From positions 1 to 64,000 of the forward strand of contig CACGZD010000001.1 in assembly GCA_902577425.1 (NCBI GenBank): DNA of 64,000 nucleotides, read 5' to 3'. The notes beneath the pieces were generated by a model. It worked only from the letters and a program-made list of their open reading frames with translations. It was not told where the DNA came from and searched no databases. Position numbers and translations under genes: made by a program. Shown here piece after piece: positions 8,411 to 17,148 of this stretch. How positions within the stretch are numbered: position 1 is the first letter of the stretch; each line of letters begins with the position of its first letter. The DNA comes from an uncultured Alphaproteobacteria bacterium. Lineage in GTDB: Bacteria > Pseudomonadota > Alphaproteobacteria > HIMB59 > GCA-002718135.

Positions 8411-9451
8411 CTATAATTTAACAATTCTATTAGTTTTTGAAGATTTAATCAAAGCTAATATAGTTTTTATATTTTTTTTACTATCTTCTAATGAAAGATT
8501 TTGTTTTTTATTATCTATTATTGTAGATACAACAGATTCTACTTGGTAATCATATGCATCTTCATTGAAACTAATATTAGAAAAATTTTTTCTCATGGAA
8601 TCACCAAATGCAGTTTTGTCTATTTTTTTGATTTTTGATTCACTAATAAAATCTACTTTACCTGTTTCTCCAGGTAAATTACAATAAGGTAGATCAAGTG
8701 ATAAAACTCCTTTATCTCCTATTATAGTTACATTTTCATGAGGAAAAGATCTCATACTGCAATGAAATTGCATTTCAATGTTATTTTTAAACTCTAAAAA
8801 ACCAGAAAATATTTGATCTACTTTTCCTTTCCCTTTTGTTATGCCTTGATTGGCAAATACTTTAATGGGCTCTTTTCCTAAAACTCCTCGAGCAAAACTC
8901 GTACAATAACTTCCTAAATCGTATAATGCTCCTCCCCCTTTAGAATAAGTATAGCGGATATCATTATAATTTAAATTAGTTATCGAAAAAATTGCAGAAA
9001 TATAATGAACATTACCAATTTTTTTATCCTTTATCATTTTTTTTACATATTGGGTTTGAGGATGAAATCTCATCATCGTGGCTTCTTGAATCATAACTTT
9101 ATTTTTTTTTGAAATGGCTATCATCTGATTAATTTCACTAATAGATGGAGCTAAAGGCTTTTCACATAAAATATGTTTTTTTGCTTTTGCGGCCTTAATA
9201 GTCCATTCACAATGTAAATGATTTGGAAGAGGAATATAAATGATATCAATTGATTTATCGTTTAATAATTCTTCATACGAACCATATGCATTAGGTATAT
9301 CAAATTTTTTTGCAAAACGTTTAGCACTTTTTAAATCTCTACTTGCTACAGCTAAAAGTTTACTTCTTGACGATTTTCTAATAGGAGAAATTAATCTTTC
9401 ATTAATTCTTGCAGTACTTAATAATCCCCAATTTAATATTTTTTTCTTCAT
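8411..9451 (-). CDS. Gfo/Idh/MocA-family oxidoreductase (dimeric dihydrodiol dehydrogenase-like)
   Basis: Third Gfo/Idh protein, 346 aa. It has an N-terminal Rossmann strand (NWGLLSTARI), CEKPLAPS near residue 95, an EATMMRFHPQ motif and a GGALYDLGSYC active-site segment. These motifs match the xylose/dihydrodiol dehydrogenase-like branch. It begins the minus-strand run that continues to the SDR at 4348 and is divergent from the GNAT gene. Confidence 0.82.
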   Translation of the reverse strand: MKKKILNWGLLSTARINERLISPIRKSSRSKLLAVASRDLKSAKRFAKKFDIPNAYGSYEELLNDKSIDIIYIPLPNHLHCEWTIKAAKAKKHILCEKPLAPSISEINQMIAISKKNKVMIQEATMMRFHPQTQYVKKMIKDKKIGNVHYISAIFSITNLNYNDIRYTYSKGGGALYDLGSYCTSFARGVLGKEPIKVFANQGITKGKGKVDQIFSGFLEFKNNIEMQFHCSMRSFPHENVTIIGDKGVLSLDLPYCNLPGETGKVDFISESKIKKIDKTAFGDSMRKNFSNISFNEDAYDYQVESVVSTIIDNKKQNLSLEDSKKNIKTILALIKSSKTNRIVKL

Positions 9452-9597
9452 TTAATAATAATTATATTAATATATTGAAATAAAAATTATAATAATTTTT
9501 ATGTAAATATTCTATGTGTATTATCAAAATTATGGAAACATTTTGTTGAATTTTCTTCAAGAAAATTATTTAATAGTCATCAATCACAAATAAGATA

Positions 9598-10047
9598 ATG
9601 TTAATTAAAATTATAGATAAAATTGAATATATTGAATATAAAAATTGGAAATTACATTATATAAAATATTTAAAATTTAATAAAAACATAATTAAAGAAA
9701 AAAATCTTAAAAATTTATGGAAGTGGCTCAATGACAAAGATCATGCTTCTAGCTTAATTATTGCCATAAATAATAAAAAAGAAATTCTAGGTCATATTCA
9801 TTATAAAATTTCTCCAAACCCAGTAAGAGGAAAAGATATAGGTTTTCTTGATGATATTTTTATTATTCCTAAATACAGAAATCTTGGAATAGCTAAAAAA
9901 ATGATAAATCATTTAAAAAAAATAGGTAAAAGAAAAAAATGGGATATTATTAGATGGCATTGTGATATTGAGAATGAAATAGCTATAAACTACTATCGTA
10001 AATTTTCTAATAAAAAAAACTGGTATACATTTGAACTAAAAATATAA
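9598..10047 (+). CDS. GNAT-family N-acetyltransferase
   Basis: Protein of 149 aa with a GNAT core. It has a FLDDIFIIPKYRNLGIAKKM segment in which the acetyl-CoA pyrophosphate loop (RNLGIAKKM) follows the V/I-x-P strand, and a C-terminal ENEIAINYYRKF motif typical of GNAT motif B. Lys-rich and AT-rich, with no clear SD. It lies 3 nt before an orphan sugar permease gene, so the two are probably cotranscribed. The acceptor is unknown. Confidence 0.75.
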   Translation: MLIKIIDKIEYIEYKNWKLHYIKYLKFNKNIIKEKNLKNLWKWLNDKDHASSLIIAINNKKEILGHIHYKISPNPVRGKDIGFLDDIFIIPKYRNLGIAKKMINHLKKIGKRKKWDIIRWHCDIENEIAINYYRKFSNKKNWYTFELKI

Positions 10048-10050
10048 AAC

Positions 10051-10833
10051 ATGAAAATAAATTTTAAAAAAATAATAGTATATTTTTTTATTTTTATATT
10101 TTTAATTATTTCTATTTTTCCTATTTATTATTTATTAGTAATTTCTAGTTTAACTTTTGCTGAATTTAGATATTCATTAAAACCTATTTTTATTCCAAGT
10201 AGCTCAAAAATAAACTCAATTTTTTTAGCTTTTTTTCAAAAACCTTATTTAAATAGTTTAATTATTAGTTTTTCTGTAACTTTGATTTCATTATGCCTAG
10301 GAATTGCAGCTGGGTATAGCTTTGCAAAATATAAAATTGGAGGATTTATTTTGCCTTTTTCAATTTTATCAATTCGTATGTTGCCAATTGTAGCATTTAT
10401 AATTCCGTTATTTCTTTTTTCAAAAAAATTAAATTTAATTGACTCTTACTTATCTATTATTTTTTCTCATTTAATTATTTGTTTACCTTATTCAATTTGG
10501 ATGATGAGAGCTTTTTTTAAAGACTTACCACATGAGATAGAACAAGCTGCTTATATGGATGGATGTAATCAATGGGAAGCATTTTATAAAATATCCTTAC
10601 CCTTAGTTGCCCCAGGAATAGTTGTAACTGGATTATTCTGTTTTATATTTTCATGGAATGAATTTATTTTTGGTTTAGTTTTGTCAAGAAAAGATGTTAT
10701 TCCTATAACAGTTGCTCTTAGTGGAGGAAGTAATTACTCTCTTGCTTTAGCATCTGTAATTCCAATATTGTTATTTTCAATACTAATTAATAAATATCTT
10801 GTTAGAGGAATGACTTTAGGAGCAATTAAATAA
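10051..10833 (+). CDS. Orphan MalG-type carbohydrate ABC permease, paralogue of the gene at 12763-13578
   Basis: Inner-membrane permease of 260 aa with the EAA-type coupling loop intact (EIEQAAYMDGCNQWEAF). It is clearly paralogous to the permease at 12763-13578, sharing for example AGYSFA-YKIGGF, LFCFIFSWNEF and the C-terminal KYLVRGMTLGA. It lacks about 10 residues in the last periplasmic segment and has no partner permease or binding protein on its own strand. It is on the opposite strand to the main transporter genes. It may be a duplicate that substitutes for MalG, or a gene in early decay. The reading frame is intact. Confidence 0.82.
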   Translation: MKINFKKIIVYFFIFIFLIISIFPIYYLLVISSLTFAEFRYSLKPIFIPSSSKINSIFLAFFQKPYLNSLIISFSVTLISLCLGIAAGYSFAKYKIGGFILPFSILSIRMLPIVAFIIPLFLFSKKLNLIDSYLSIIFSHLIICLPYSIWMMRAFFKDLPHEIEQAAYMDGCNQWEAFYKISLPLVAPGIVVTGLFCFIFSWNEFIFGLVLSRKDVIPITVALSGGSNYSLALASVIPILLFSILINKYLVRGMTLGAIK

Positions 10834-11752
10834 CTTTATGGAGAGGTTTCCCTTTTTTAAAGAAATTTATAAGATTTTGACAGCTCAATTGAGCCATAGC
10901 ATTTCTTGTCTCTACAGTGCCACTTCCATGATGAGGGTGGATAATAACATTATTTAACTTTTTAAAAATTTGGTTAATTTTTGGTTCATTATAAAAAACA
11001 TCTAAAGCAGCACCTTTTATTTTGTTATTCTTTAATGAGTTGATTAATGCTTTTTCATCAATAACTGTTCCTCTAGATACATTAATTAAATAGGATGATT
11101 TTTTCATAGATGAAATTACAGATTTACTAATTAATTTTTTAGTTTTTTCTCCACCAGCGCAAGTGATAACTAAATAATCAACATATTTTGCCATTTGATT
11201 TAAATTTTTAAAATATTTATATTTGGATTTTTTTTTCCTTGGGCCAAAATAATTAATTTCCATAAATAAAGACTCAGCTTTTTTTGCAAATTCTTTACCA
11301 ATTTTACCTAAACCAACAATACCTATTTTCTTACTAAAAATACTGTCAGTTAATTGCATTGGTCCCTTCTTTTGCCATAAGTTGGATTTTATATAACTTT
11401 GTCCATTAACTATATTTCTTGAAATAGAGAGTAATAAAGTTAAGGCTAAATCAGCGACATCTCTTGTTAAAACTCCAGGGGTGTTGGAAACAGTAATTTT
11501 TCTTTTTTTACACTCTACTAAATCAACATTATCGTATCCAACTGCAAAAAGAGAAATAATTTTAATATTTGTCAGATTTTTCATCATTACAGGAGTAACT
11601 TTAAATAAACCACTTGCAACAAGTGCATCGTACTTAGAAAAATTAAGTTTTTTTCCTTTAATATTCCATAGAGTATCAATTTTGAAATGTTTTGAATATA
11701 TATGAGTAAAATCTTTTATAAGATCATCAGCTATTAGAATATTTTTTTTCAT
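10826..11752 (-). CDS. D-2-hydroxyacid dehydrogenase, GyaR/hydroxypyruvate reductase-like
   Basis: NAD(P)-dependent D-2-hydroxyacid dehydrogenase of 308 aa. The Rossmann motif is GLGKIGKEF near residue 145. The catalytic Arg is in NVSRGTVIDE, the Glu in FYNEP and the His in HPHHGSGT near 273. It probably interconverts a 2-ketoacid such as hydroxypyruvate, glyoxylate or a keto-sugar acid with its D-hydroxy form. It overlaps its upstream neighbour by 26 nt and the convergent permease gene by 8 nt. Confidence 0.88.
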   Translation of the reverse strand: MKKNILIADDLIKDFTHIYSKHFKIDTLWNIKGKKLNFSKYDALVASGLFKVTPVMMKNLTNIKIISLFAVGYDNVDLVECKKRKITVSNTPGVLTRDVADLALTLLLSISRNIVNGQSYIKSNLWQKKGPMQLTDSIFSKKIGIVGLGKIGKEFAKKAESLFMEINYFGPRKKKSKYKYFKNLNQMAKYVDYLVITCAGGEKTKKLISKSVISSMKKSSYLINVSRGTVIDEKALINSLKNNKIKGAALDVFYNEPKINQIFKKLNNVIIHPHHGSGTVETRNAMAQLSCQNLINFFKKGKPLHKVI

Positions 11753-12761
11753 AACTTTTCAATTTTGCTATCCAATTTTCATTTTTTAAAATTTCTTTAT
11801 TAACTATATTTTTAGGAATTTTTCCTTCCATAACATCTTTAGCAGCATCTACATCGTCTTTTCCACACTGATAAAACATTTGGTCAGTCCAGCATAAAGA
11901 GTGAGGCGCTAAAATTGTATTATCTAACTTTAAAATTTTATCATCCATTTCAAGGGGCTCTGTTTCAAACACATCTAGTCCTGCTCCTGCTATTTTGTTT
12001 TCACTTAAAATATTATATAAAGCATTTTGATCAACAACAGGACCTCTTGATGTATTAATCAAATATGAAGTTTTTTTCATAAGAGATAATCTCTCTTCAT
12101 TTACTATATGTCTAGTTTCTTCTGTTAGAGCACAATTTATAGAAAGTATATCTGAGTTTTTAAATACTTCATTTATTTCACAAACTTTAACACCTAAATC
12201 TTCTAATTTTTTTTTATCTGCATAAGGATCATAAGCAATGAAATTCATATCAAAAACTTTGGCTAATTTAACTATTTCAGCTCCTATATTTCCAAATCCT
12301 ATAAATCCAAGAGTTTTATCAACTATTCCTTTTCCCATGTATTCTGATCTAGAGTCCCATTCGCCATTCCTTGTAATTTTATCTTTTATGAACATATTTC
12401 CAGTCAAAGATAATATAAAAGCCATAACTGAAACAGCAACAGGTCTTCTAATACCATCAGGAGTTATAACCAGAGCTATAGAATTATCATTACAAGCATC
12501 CAAATCAACACTATCATACCCTACTCCAAACCTAGCAATAACTGATAATTTGTTATCTTTGGGAGCTGAATTTTTTGTAAATCGATGTCCTAAAAGAATT
12601 AATGCATCATAGCCTTCAAGTTCTTCAGATTTAATTTCTGGGCTGGTATCAATAATTTTCCACTCAATATTTTTATGATTCAATAAATTCAAATCAATAT
12701 CAGGATAAGCAAAAGTTCCATCATCTTTTAAAAAATCACCACTTAAAGCTACTTTAAACAT
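11727..12761 (-). CDS. D-2-hydroxyacid dehydrogenase, phosphoglycerate dehydrogenase-like
   Basis: A second member of the family, 344 aa. The Rossmann motif is GFGNIGAEI near residue 157, the catalytic Arg is in NTSRGPVVD, the Glu in FETEP, and the active-site His in APHSLCW near 290. It has no ACT regulatory domain, so it is more likely catabolic than serine-biosynthetic. It lies 1 nt downstream of the MalG-type gene, consistent with one operon with the sugar transporter. Confidence 0.87.
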   Translation of the reverse strand: MFKVALSGDFLKDDGTFAYPDIDLNLLNHKNIEWKIIDTSPEIKSEELEGYDALILLGHRFTKNSAPKDNKLSVIARFGVGYDSVDLDACNDNSIALVITPDGIRRPVAVSVMAFILSLTGNMFIKDKITRNGEWDSRSEYMGKGIVDKTLGFIGFGNIGAEIVKLAKVFDMNFIAYDPYADKKKLEDLGVKVCEINEVFKNSDILSINCALTEETRHIVNEERLSLMKKTSYLINTSRGPVVDQNALYNILSENKIAGAGLDVFETEPLEMDDKILKLDNTILAPHSLCWTDQMFYQCGKDDVDAAKDVMEGKIPKNIVNKEILKNENWIAKLKSYEKKYSNS

Positions 12762-12762
12762 A

Positions 12763-13578
12763 TTATTTAACTGCGCCTAAAGTCATTCCTCTTACCAAAT
12801 ATTTTTGAGCAACTAGAGCTAAGAAAAAAACAGGTAAGCAAGACATTGCTGACATAGCAGTCATAATTGGCCAGTGAATTCCAAATTGAGTTCTTGTTCC
12901 AGCAATTACAACAGGCAAAGTAATGGCTTCTTTACGACTTAGAACTAAAGCAAAAACAAATTCATTCCAAGAAAAAATAAAACAGAAAAGAGCAGTTACA
13001 GCAATACCTGGAGCTGCTAAGGGTAAAGCAATTCTCCAAAGTACTTGCCATTTACTACAGCCATCTACCCTTGCTGCCTCTTCTATTTCTAGAGGAAGAT
13101 CAATAAAAAAACCTCTCATCATCCATATAGCAAAAGGTAAAGTGACTAATAAATGAGTAACAATAATAGCTAGATGAGTATCAATTAACTTTAATTTAAA
13201 CATTAAAATAAATAAAGGAACAATAGCAGCTACTGGCGGCATCATTCTAATTGATAAAACCCAAAAAGGTAAGTGAAAGCCTCCAATTTTGTAGCGTGCA
13301 AAACTATAGCCTGCCATACATCCAAGAACAGTTGCTATGATTGTTGTGCAAGTGGTTATAATTAAACTATTTTTAAAAGCCTCACCACCAAGCCAATAAA
13401 AAGCTTCAATATAATATTTGATTGTAAATTCAGGTGGTATAAAAAGTGGAGGATAATACATGACCTCTAATTGAGGCTTCATAGTAGTTATAAACATCCA
13501 ATAAATTGGAAATAGAAAAAAAAGAACAGCTATAAAAATAATAAAATACTTTATATAAGAAGTTAAAGTCTTGCTCAT
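12763..13578 (-). CDS. Carbohydrate ABC transporter permease (MalG/UgpE-type)
   Basis: Inner-membrane permease of 271 aa with six predicted transmembrane helices and the EAA coupling loop EIEEAARVDGCSKWQVLWRI. The C-terminal KYLVRGMTLGAVK motif is typical of MalG-type subunits. The gene abuts that of the MalF-type partner (stop at 13579, next start at 13578). Together with the binding protein at 14539-15912 it forms a CUT1-type sugar importer. Confidence 0.9.
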   Translation of the reverse strand: MSKTLTSYIKYFIIFIAVLFFLFPIYWMFITTMKPQLEVMYYPPLFIPPEFTIKYYIEAFYWLGGEAFKNSLIITTCTTIIATVLGCMAGYSFARYKIGGFHLPFWVLSIRMMPPVAAIVPLFILMFKLKLIDTHLAIIVTHLLVTLPFAIWMMRGFFIDLPLEIEEAARVDGCSKWQVLWRIALPLAAPGIAVTALFCFIFSWNEFVFALVLSRKEAITLPVVIAGTRTQFGIHWPIMTAMSAMSCLPVFFLALVAQKYLVRGMTLGAVK

Positions 13579-14460
13579 TTATTTTTCTTCCTTATGTAAA
13601 ACTTTTGCCATTCCAGTTGCCAGAATAACTGTGACTATTAAAAGTATTATCGACATTGCTGCAGCATAGCCTACTTTAAAATATTTAAATCCATTTAAAT
13701 ACGACCAAAAAGTAACAAGTGTGGTGGATGTACCAGGTCCTCCTTGAGTTAATATATAGACCTTATCAAGTTCTCGTAAACTATCTAACATTCTGATTAA
13801 AACAACAACAGCTATAACCCGAGTTATCAAAGGTAAAATAATATATCTTACTTTTTGCCATAAGTTTGCACCATCTAAATCAGCTGCTTCAAATAATTCT
13901 GAAGATATAGATAGAATACCAGTTAGCAAAACTAATGTAACAAATGGAGTCCACTGCCATACATCAGCAATCACTAAAGATAATAAAGATGTTGAGGCAC
14001 TGGCTGTCCAAGAATAAGGTCCTAAGCCCACAAAACCTAATAAATAATTTAATGGCCCCCACTCTGTTAAATATAATAATCGAAATACATAACCTACAAC
14101 AACTGGCGCAACCATCATAGGTAAAAGAATTAATGGTAAATAAAAAGCTTTTGCGCTTCTACCTCTAAATTCATCATAAAATAAAATAGCTAATCCTAAA
14201 CCGAAAATGAATTGTAAACCAATTGAGCTTATCATAAATATTGCCGTATTTTTCATGGCAAGCCAAAACATACCATCTTTCAAAATTTCTATATAGTTTT
14301 CAAAACCAATAAAATACGCCCGATTAGGTCTTGGAAGATAATAATTAAAGAAACTGATATAAAAAGTGTAAATCATTGGAAAAATAGAAACAACAAATAA
14401 TATAATAATAGATGGGGCTAATAGGCCTAAACCAAATATATTTTTTCTAATCCAATTCAT
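13579..14460 (-). CDS. Carbohydrate ABC transporter permease (MalF/UgpA-type)
   Basis: Permease of 293 aa with an N-terminal helix, then the FNYYLPRP and VGFENY stretches seen in MalF/UgpA-type proteins. The EAA loop is ELFEAADLDGANLWQKVRYI, and the TQGGPGTSTTLVTF signature of CUT1 permeases is near residue 240. It lies downstream of the terminator that follows the binding-protein gene. No sugar ATPase of the MalK/UgpC type is next to it. Confidence 0.9.
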   Translation of the reverse strand: MNWIRKNIFGLGLLAPSIIILFVVSIFPMIYTFYISFFNYYLPRPNRAYFIGFENYIEILKDGMFWLAMKNTAIFMISSIGLQFIFGLGLAILFYDEFRGRSAKAFYLPLILLPMMVAPVVVGYVFRLLYLTEWGPLNYLLGFVGLGPYSWTASASTSLLSLVIADVWQWTPFVTLVLLTGILSISSELFEAADLDGANLWQKVRYIILPLITRVIAVVVLIRMLDSLRELDKVYILTQGGPGTSTTLVTFWSYLNGFKYFKVGYAAAMSIILLIVTVILATGMAKVLHKEEK

Positions 14461-14493
14461 AAAAGCTAATTATTAAACTATTTAAGAGTTTAT

Positions 14494-14523
14494 AAAAGCA
14501 CCAACTTTATAGTTGGTGCTTTT
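14494..14523 (-). terminator. Intrinsic terminator between the sugar binding-protein and permease genes
   Basis: A perfect 13-bp inverted repeat (AAAAGCACCAACT / AGTTGGTGCTTTT) with a 4-nt loop ends in T on the minus strand. It lies just downstream of the binding-protein stop at 14539 and before the MalF-type gene, so it probably partly terminates the transcript after the binding-protein gene. Confidence 0.88.
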
Positions 14524-14538
14524 AAATAAATTGACTTA

Positions 14539-15912
14539 CTAATAACCCATCGCTTTAGCGTACATTTCTTTTTGCTTATCAGCTCCAAGACTCTTAGTAA
14601 TTTTTTTCCAATTTTCTGCTGCTTGGTCTAATGCTTCTTGAGCACTAATTTCACCAGCAAGAGCTTTTTGTACTTGAATATCTAAACTATCATAATATTC
14701 AAAGCCCCCAGGAATTCTTAATTCACCAACTATATCTCCAATTGCTGAATCAAAAGCATCTAAATACTCTTGAGGAGCAATCATTTTTACAACTGCTGAA
14801 TCAAAATGAGATTGTCTGAATAAATCAGTTCCACCACCTGGATACAAAGCTACATGAGTACTAACATCTGGTCCTAAAATATAATCAAGAACCATATATG
14901 CAGCTTCTGGATTTGCAGAATCTGCAGTAACACCTGCTACCCAGCCTCCACAAGTCATATTAGCTTTTGAAGGAACATCTGCAAAACCCATTGCTGAACC
15001 AGTGTTTGCTGTGAATGCAGCAGTCATTAGACCTTCATCTGGCCAGTGAATCAAAGATGCACATTTTCCAGTCATAAAGCAAGTATGAGCCTCACTCCAT
15101 TCCCATTGCAACATCCCTGGAACACCATTAGCAACAGTATCAACATAATTTTGAAGTGCTTTTACTCCTTCAGGAGTATTAATTAATGGCTCCATTGTAT
15201 CTGGATCAAAATAATTAGGTGTAATACCCGCTTCTTTTTGATAAGCAAATAATCTCATCAAGTAAGGATATTGACCTCTACCTCTTTTGATGATTGGATC
15301 ACTATAACCAGCTTGATCTATTGTACCATCTCCATCCGTATCTCTTTGGAAATGCTTTTGAATATCAAGAACTTGATCATAATTTGCAGGCGGTGCTAAA
15401 TCATATCCATAAGTAGATTTAAAGTCAGCCATTTCTTTTGGATCTTCAAACATATTTTTATTATAGTAGAAAATCATGACGTCACCGTCCATCGTCAAAG
15501 AAACTCTTTGGCCTCCATAGGTATTTTCCCATTCTCTAAATCCTTCATGAATATCCATCCAACCCGGATCCCATCTATCCATGTAATCATCTAATGGTCT
15601 CATGAAATCAATATAATCTCCAACCCATCCTGGATTGTATTGAACTATATCATAAGCTCCAGTTCCCATTGATAATTCCAAAATTGATTTGTCATACAAT
15701 TCGTTAACTGGAATACCAACTAACTCTAAATTGATACCATATAATTCTTTAATTCTTTTAACATGAGGTCCCCAAGCATTAACAAATGGACCAGAATGAA
15801 GTGCTGCTGTTACAGTAACACCATCAAAAGTTGGTCTTGGCTCAGGTTTTGCATTTGCTATACCAGCAAAACAGAAAACCGTTAAAAGAAAAGTAATCAA
15901 TAATTTTTTCAT
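14539..15912 (-). CDS. Carbohydrate ABC transporter extracellular solute-binding protein (family 1)
   Basis: Periplasmic binding protein of 457 aa with a clear signal peptide (MKKLLITFLL..., cleavage after ANA near residue 22). Family 1 (MalE/UgpB) features include the DIVQYNPGWVGDY segment, GDVMIFYYNKNMF near residue 150 and the C-terminal LDYILGPD region. The large size suggests an oligosaccharide, polyol or glycoside ligand. The start is set by AGGAGG 5 nt upstream. The adjacent Gfo/Idh and 2-hydroxyacid dehydrogenases suggest the sugar is oxidised after uptake. Confidence 0.9.
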   Translation of the reverse strand: MKKLLITFLLTVFCFAGIANAKPEPRPTFDGVTVTAALHSGPFVNAWGPHVKRIKELYGINLELVGIPVNELYDKSILELSMGTGAYDIVQYNPGWVGDYIDFMRPLDDYMDRWDPGWMDIHEGFREWENTYGGQRVSLTMDGDVMIFYYNKNMFEDPKEMADFKSTYGYDLAPPANYDQVLDIQKHFQRDTDGDGTIDQAGYSDPIIKRGRGQYPYLMRLFAYQKEAGITPNYFDPDTMEPLINTPEGVKALQNYVDTVANGVPGMLQWEWSEAHTCFMTGKCASLIHWPDEGLMTAAFTANTGSAMGFADVPSKANMTCGGWVAGVTADSANPEAAYMVLDYILGPDVSTHVALYPGGGTDLFRQSHFDSAVVKMIAPQEYLDAFDSAIGDIVGELRIPGGFEYYDSLDIQVQKALAGEISAQEALDQAAENWKKITKSLGADKQKEMYAKAMGY

Positions 15913-16094
15913 AGTTTCCTCCTAAAAATAAATTTTACCTCCTACAGATAAATTTATATTATAGGTGAAAGTTAACATGATATAAAAATTAAAATCAACA
16001 ATATATGAGTTTATATTATATAAGAAAATATCCTTAAATATTTTATATAATTTATATATAGTTTTATTTAAGAATTTAATTTATAATAATTTTA
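15913..16094. other. Leader and promoter region between the divergent binding-protein gene and the 58-aa ORF
   Basis: About 180 nt of very AT-rich DNA. On the minus strand it holds AGGAGG for the binding-protein gene (15918-15923) and a second CCTCC-type element about 10 nt further upstream. No riboswitch, tRNA or strong hairpin was recognised. It must contain the minus-strand promoter, but no confident -35/-10 pair stands out. Confidence 0.5.
15918..15923 (-). promoter_or_regulatory. Perfect Shine-Dalgarno AGGAGG of the sugar binding-protein gene
   Basis: AGGAGG on the minus strand, 5 nt before the ATG at 15912. It matches the signal before the other two ABC binding-protein genes of the window. 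Confidence 0.75.
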
Positions 16095-16271
16095 ATGAAT
16101 TTAGGGAAAATTATAAAAAATAAATATACATGGATTATTATTATCGGAATATTTTTAGCCTATCAAATAATACCTGAACTTCTAACTTATGAGCCTATGG
16201 CTGATGGTCCAAACACCATATCTGAAAAAAATATTAAAGCTGCTTCTGAAACTGGCGGGAAATCACAGTAA
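16095..16271 (+). CDS. Small single-pass membrane protein, 58 aa (hypothetical)
   Basis: An ATG at 16095 opens 58 codons ending in TAA at 16269-16271. The protein has a basic N-terminus (NLGKIIKNKYT), one hydrophobic segment from about Trp13 to Ile26 ending in a Pro-Glu, and a polar tail (residues 27-58) with Gly, Glu and Lys. The N-in, C-out layout fits the positive-inside rule. The stop is 2 nt before the end of the convergent DMT gene, and the ORF fills the only gap over 300 nt in the region. No family was recognised. There is no strong SD. Confidence 0.5.
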   Translation: MNLGKIIKNKYTWIIIIGIFLAYQIIPELLTYEPMADGPNTISEKNIKAASETGGKSQ

Positions 16272-16273
16272 TA

Positions 16274-17137
16274 TTAACTAGCTTCTCTCTCATACAATTT
16301 TAAATTAATTATTCCAAAAATAACCAAGATTAAACACCCTAATAAAGTAAATTTATCAGGAATTTCACTGAAAAAAATATATCCATACAAAGTGTACCAT
16401 ATCATCTGCAAATAAAAGAAAGGGGCAATGACTGAAGCTTTAGTTGCAGAAAAAGCTTTGATCATAAAATACTCTGCTAGGGCTGCAAAAATTCCTAGCA
16501 AAGAAAGCATAATAAATAAATTTATATTAATAATACTATCAAAATAAAAAGGAATAAAACAAGAAGAAAAAATAAAACATACTAAAGAAGAAATCATCAG
16601 CATATTAAAAGCACCATCATTTCTAAGAAATCTTGATAAAATTTGAAATAATGACCAAAAAATTGCTGCAAATAGAACAAATAAAAATGCAAAATTAAAT
16701 TCAATAATTCCAGGCCTTGTTATTACCAAAACACCAGAGAAGCCAAGAACAATAACTAACCATCTTTTAATTGAAACTTTTTCTTTCAATAATAAAAAAC
16801 CAAAAATTGCTACAATAAATGGGGAAACAAAACTTAAGGAAGCCGCTACACTCATTTCTAAGTTTTTTAAACCAAAAAAATATAGAATTGTTGCTGTAGA
16901 ATAACAACATCCTCTAAAAATTTGTACAGGATAATTATCAGATTTAAAATAATTTTTTTTACTTTTTATATGCAGAAAAGCAAACACTACTAATAATTGA
17001 GTTATACTTTTAATCCAAATAATAAAAAAAATGTTATAATAGGAGCTAAGATATTTAACTTGCACATCTTGAGTTGAAAAGAAAAAAACAGATAGGAGCA
17101 TAAATATTACTCCTGAATGAGTATGAGATCTTATCAT
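16274..17137 (-). CDS. DMT-superfamily transporter (EamA domains)
   Basis: Integral membrane protein of 287 aa with about ten hydrophobic segments arranged as two EamA repeats, including FVSPFIVAIFGFLLLKEKVS near residue 110 and a second EamA end (FFSEIPDKFTLLGCLILV) near 255. It is probably an inner-membrane exporter or exchanger of amino acids or metabolites. It sits 11 nt downstream of the amidohydrolase gene in the same direction. The substrate is unknown. Confidence 0.85.
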   Translation of the reverse strand: MIRSHTHSGVIFMLLSVFFFSTQDVQVKYLSSYYNIFFIIWIKSITQLLVVFAFLHIKSKKNYFKSDNYPVQIFRGCCYSTATILYFFGLKNLEMSVAASLSFVSPFIVAIFGFLLLKEKVSIKRWLVIVLGFSGVLVITRPGIIEFNFAFLFVLFAAIFWSLFQILSRFLRNDGAFNMLMISSLVCFIFSSCFIPFYFDSIININLFIMLSLLGIFAALAEYFMIKAFSATKASVIAPFFYLQMIWYTLYGYIFFSEIPDKFTLLGCLILVIFGIINLKLYEREAS

Positions 17138-17148
17138 TTATTAATAAA

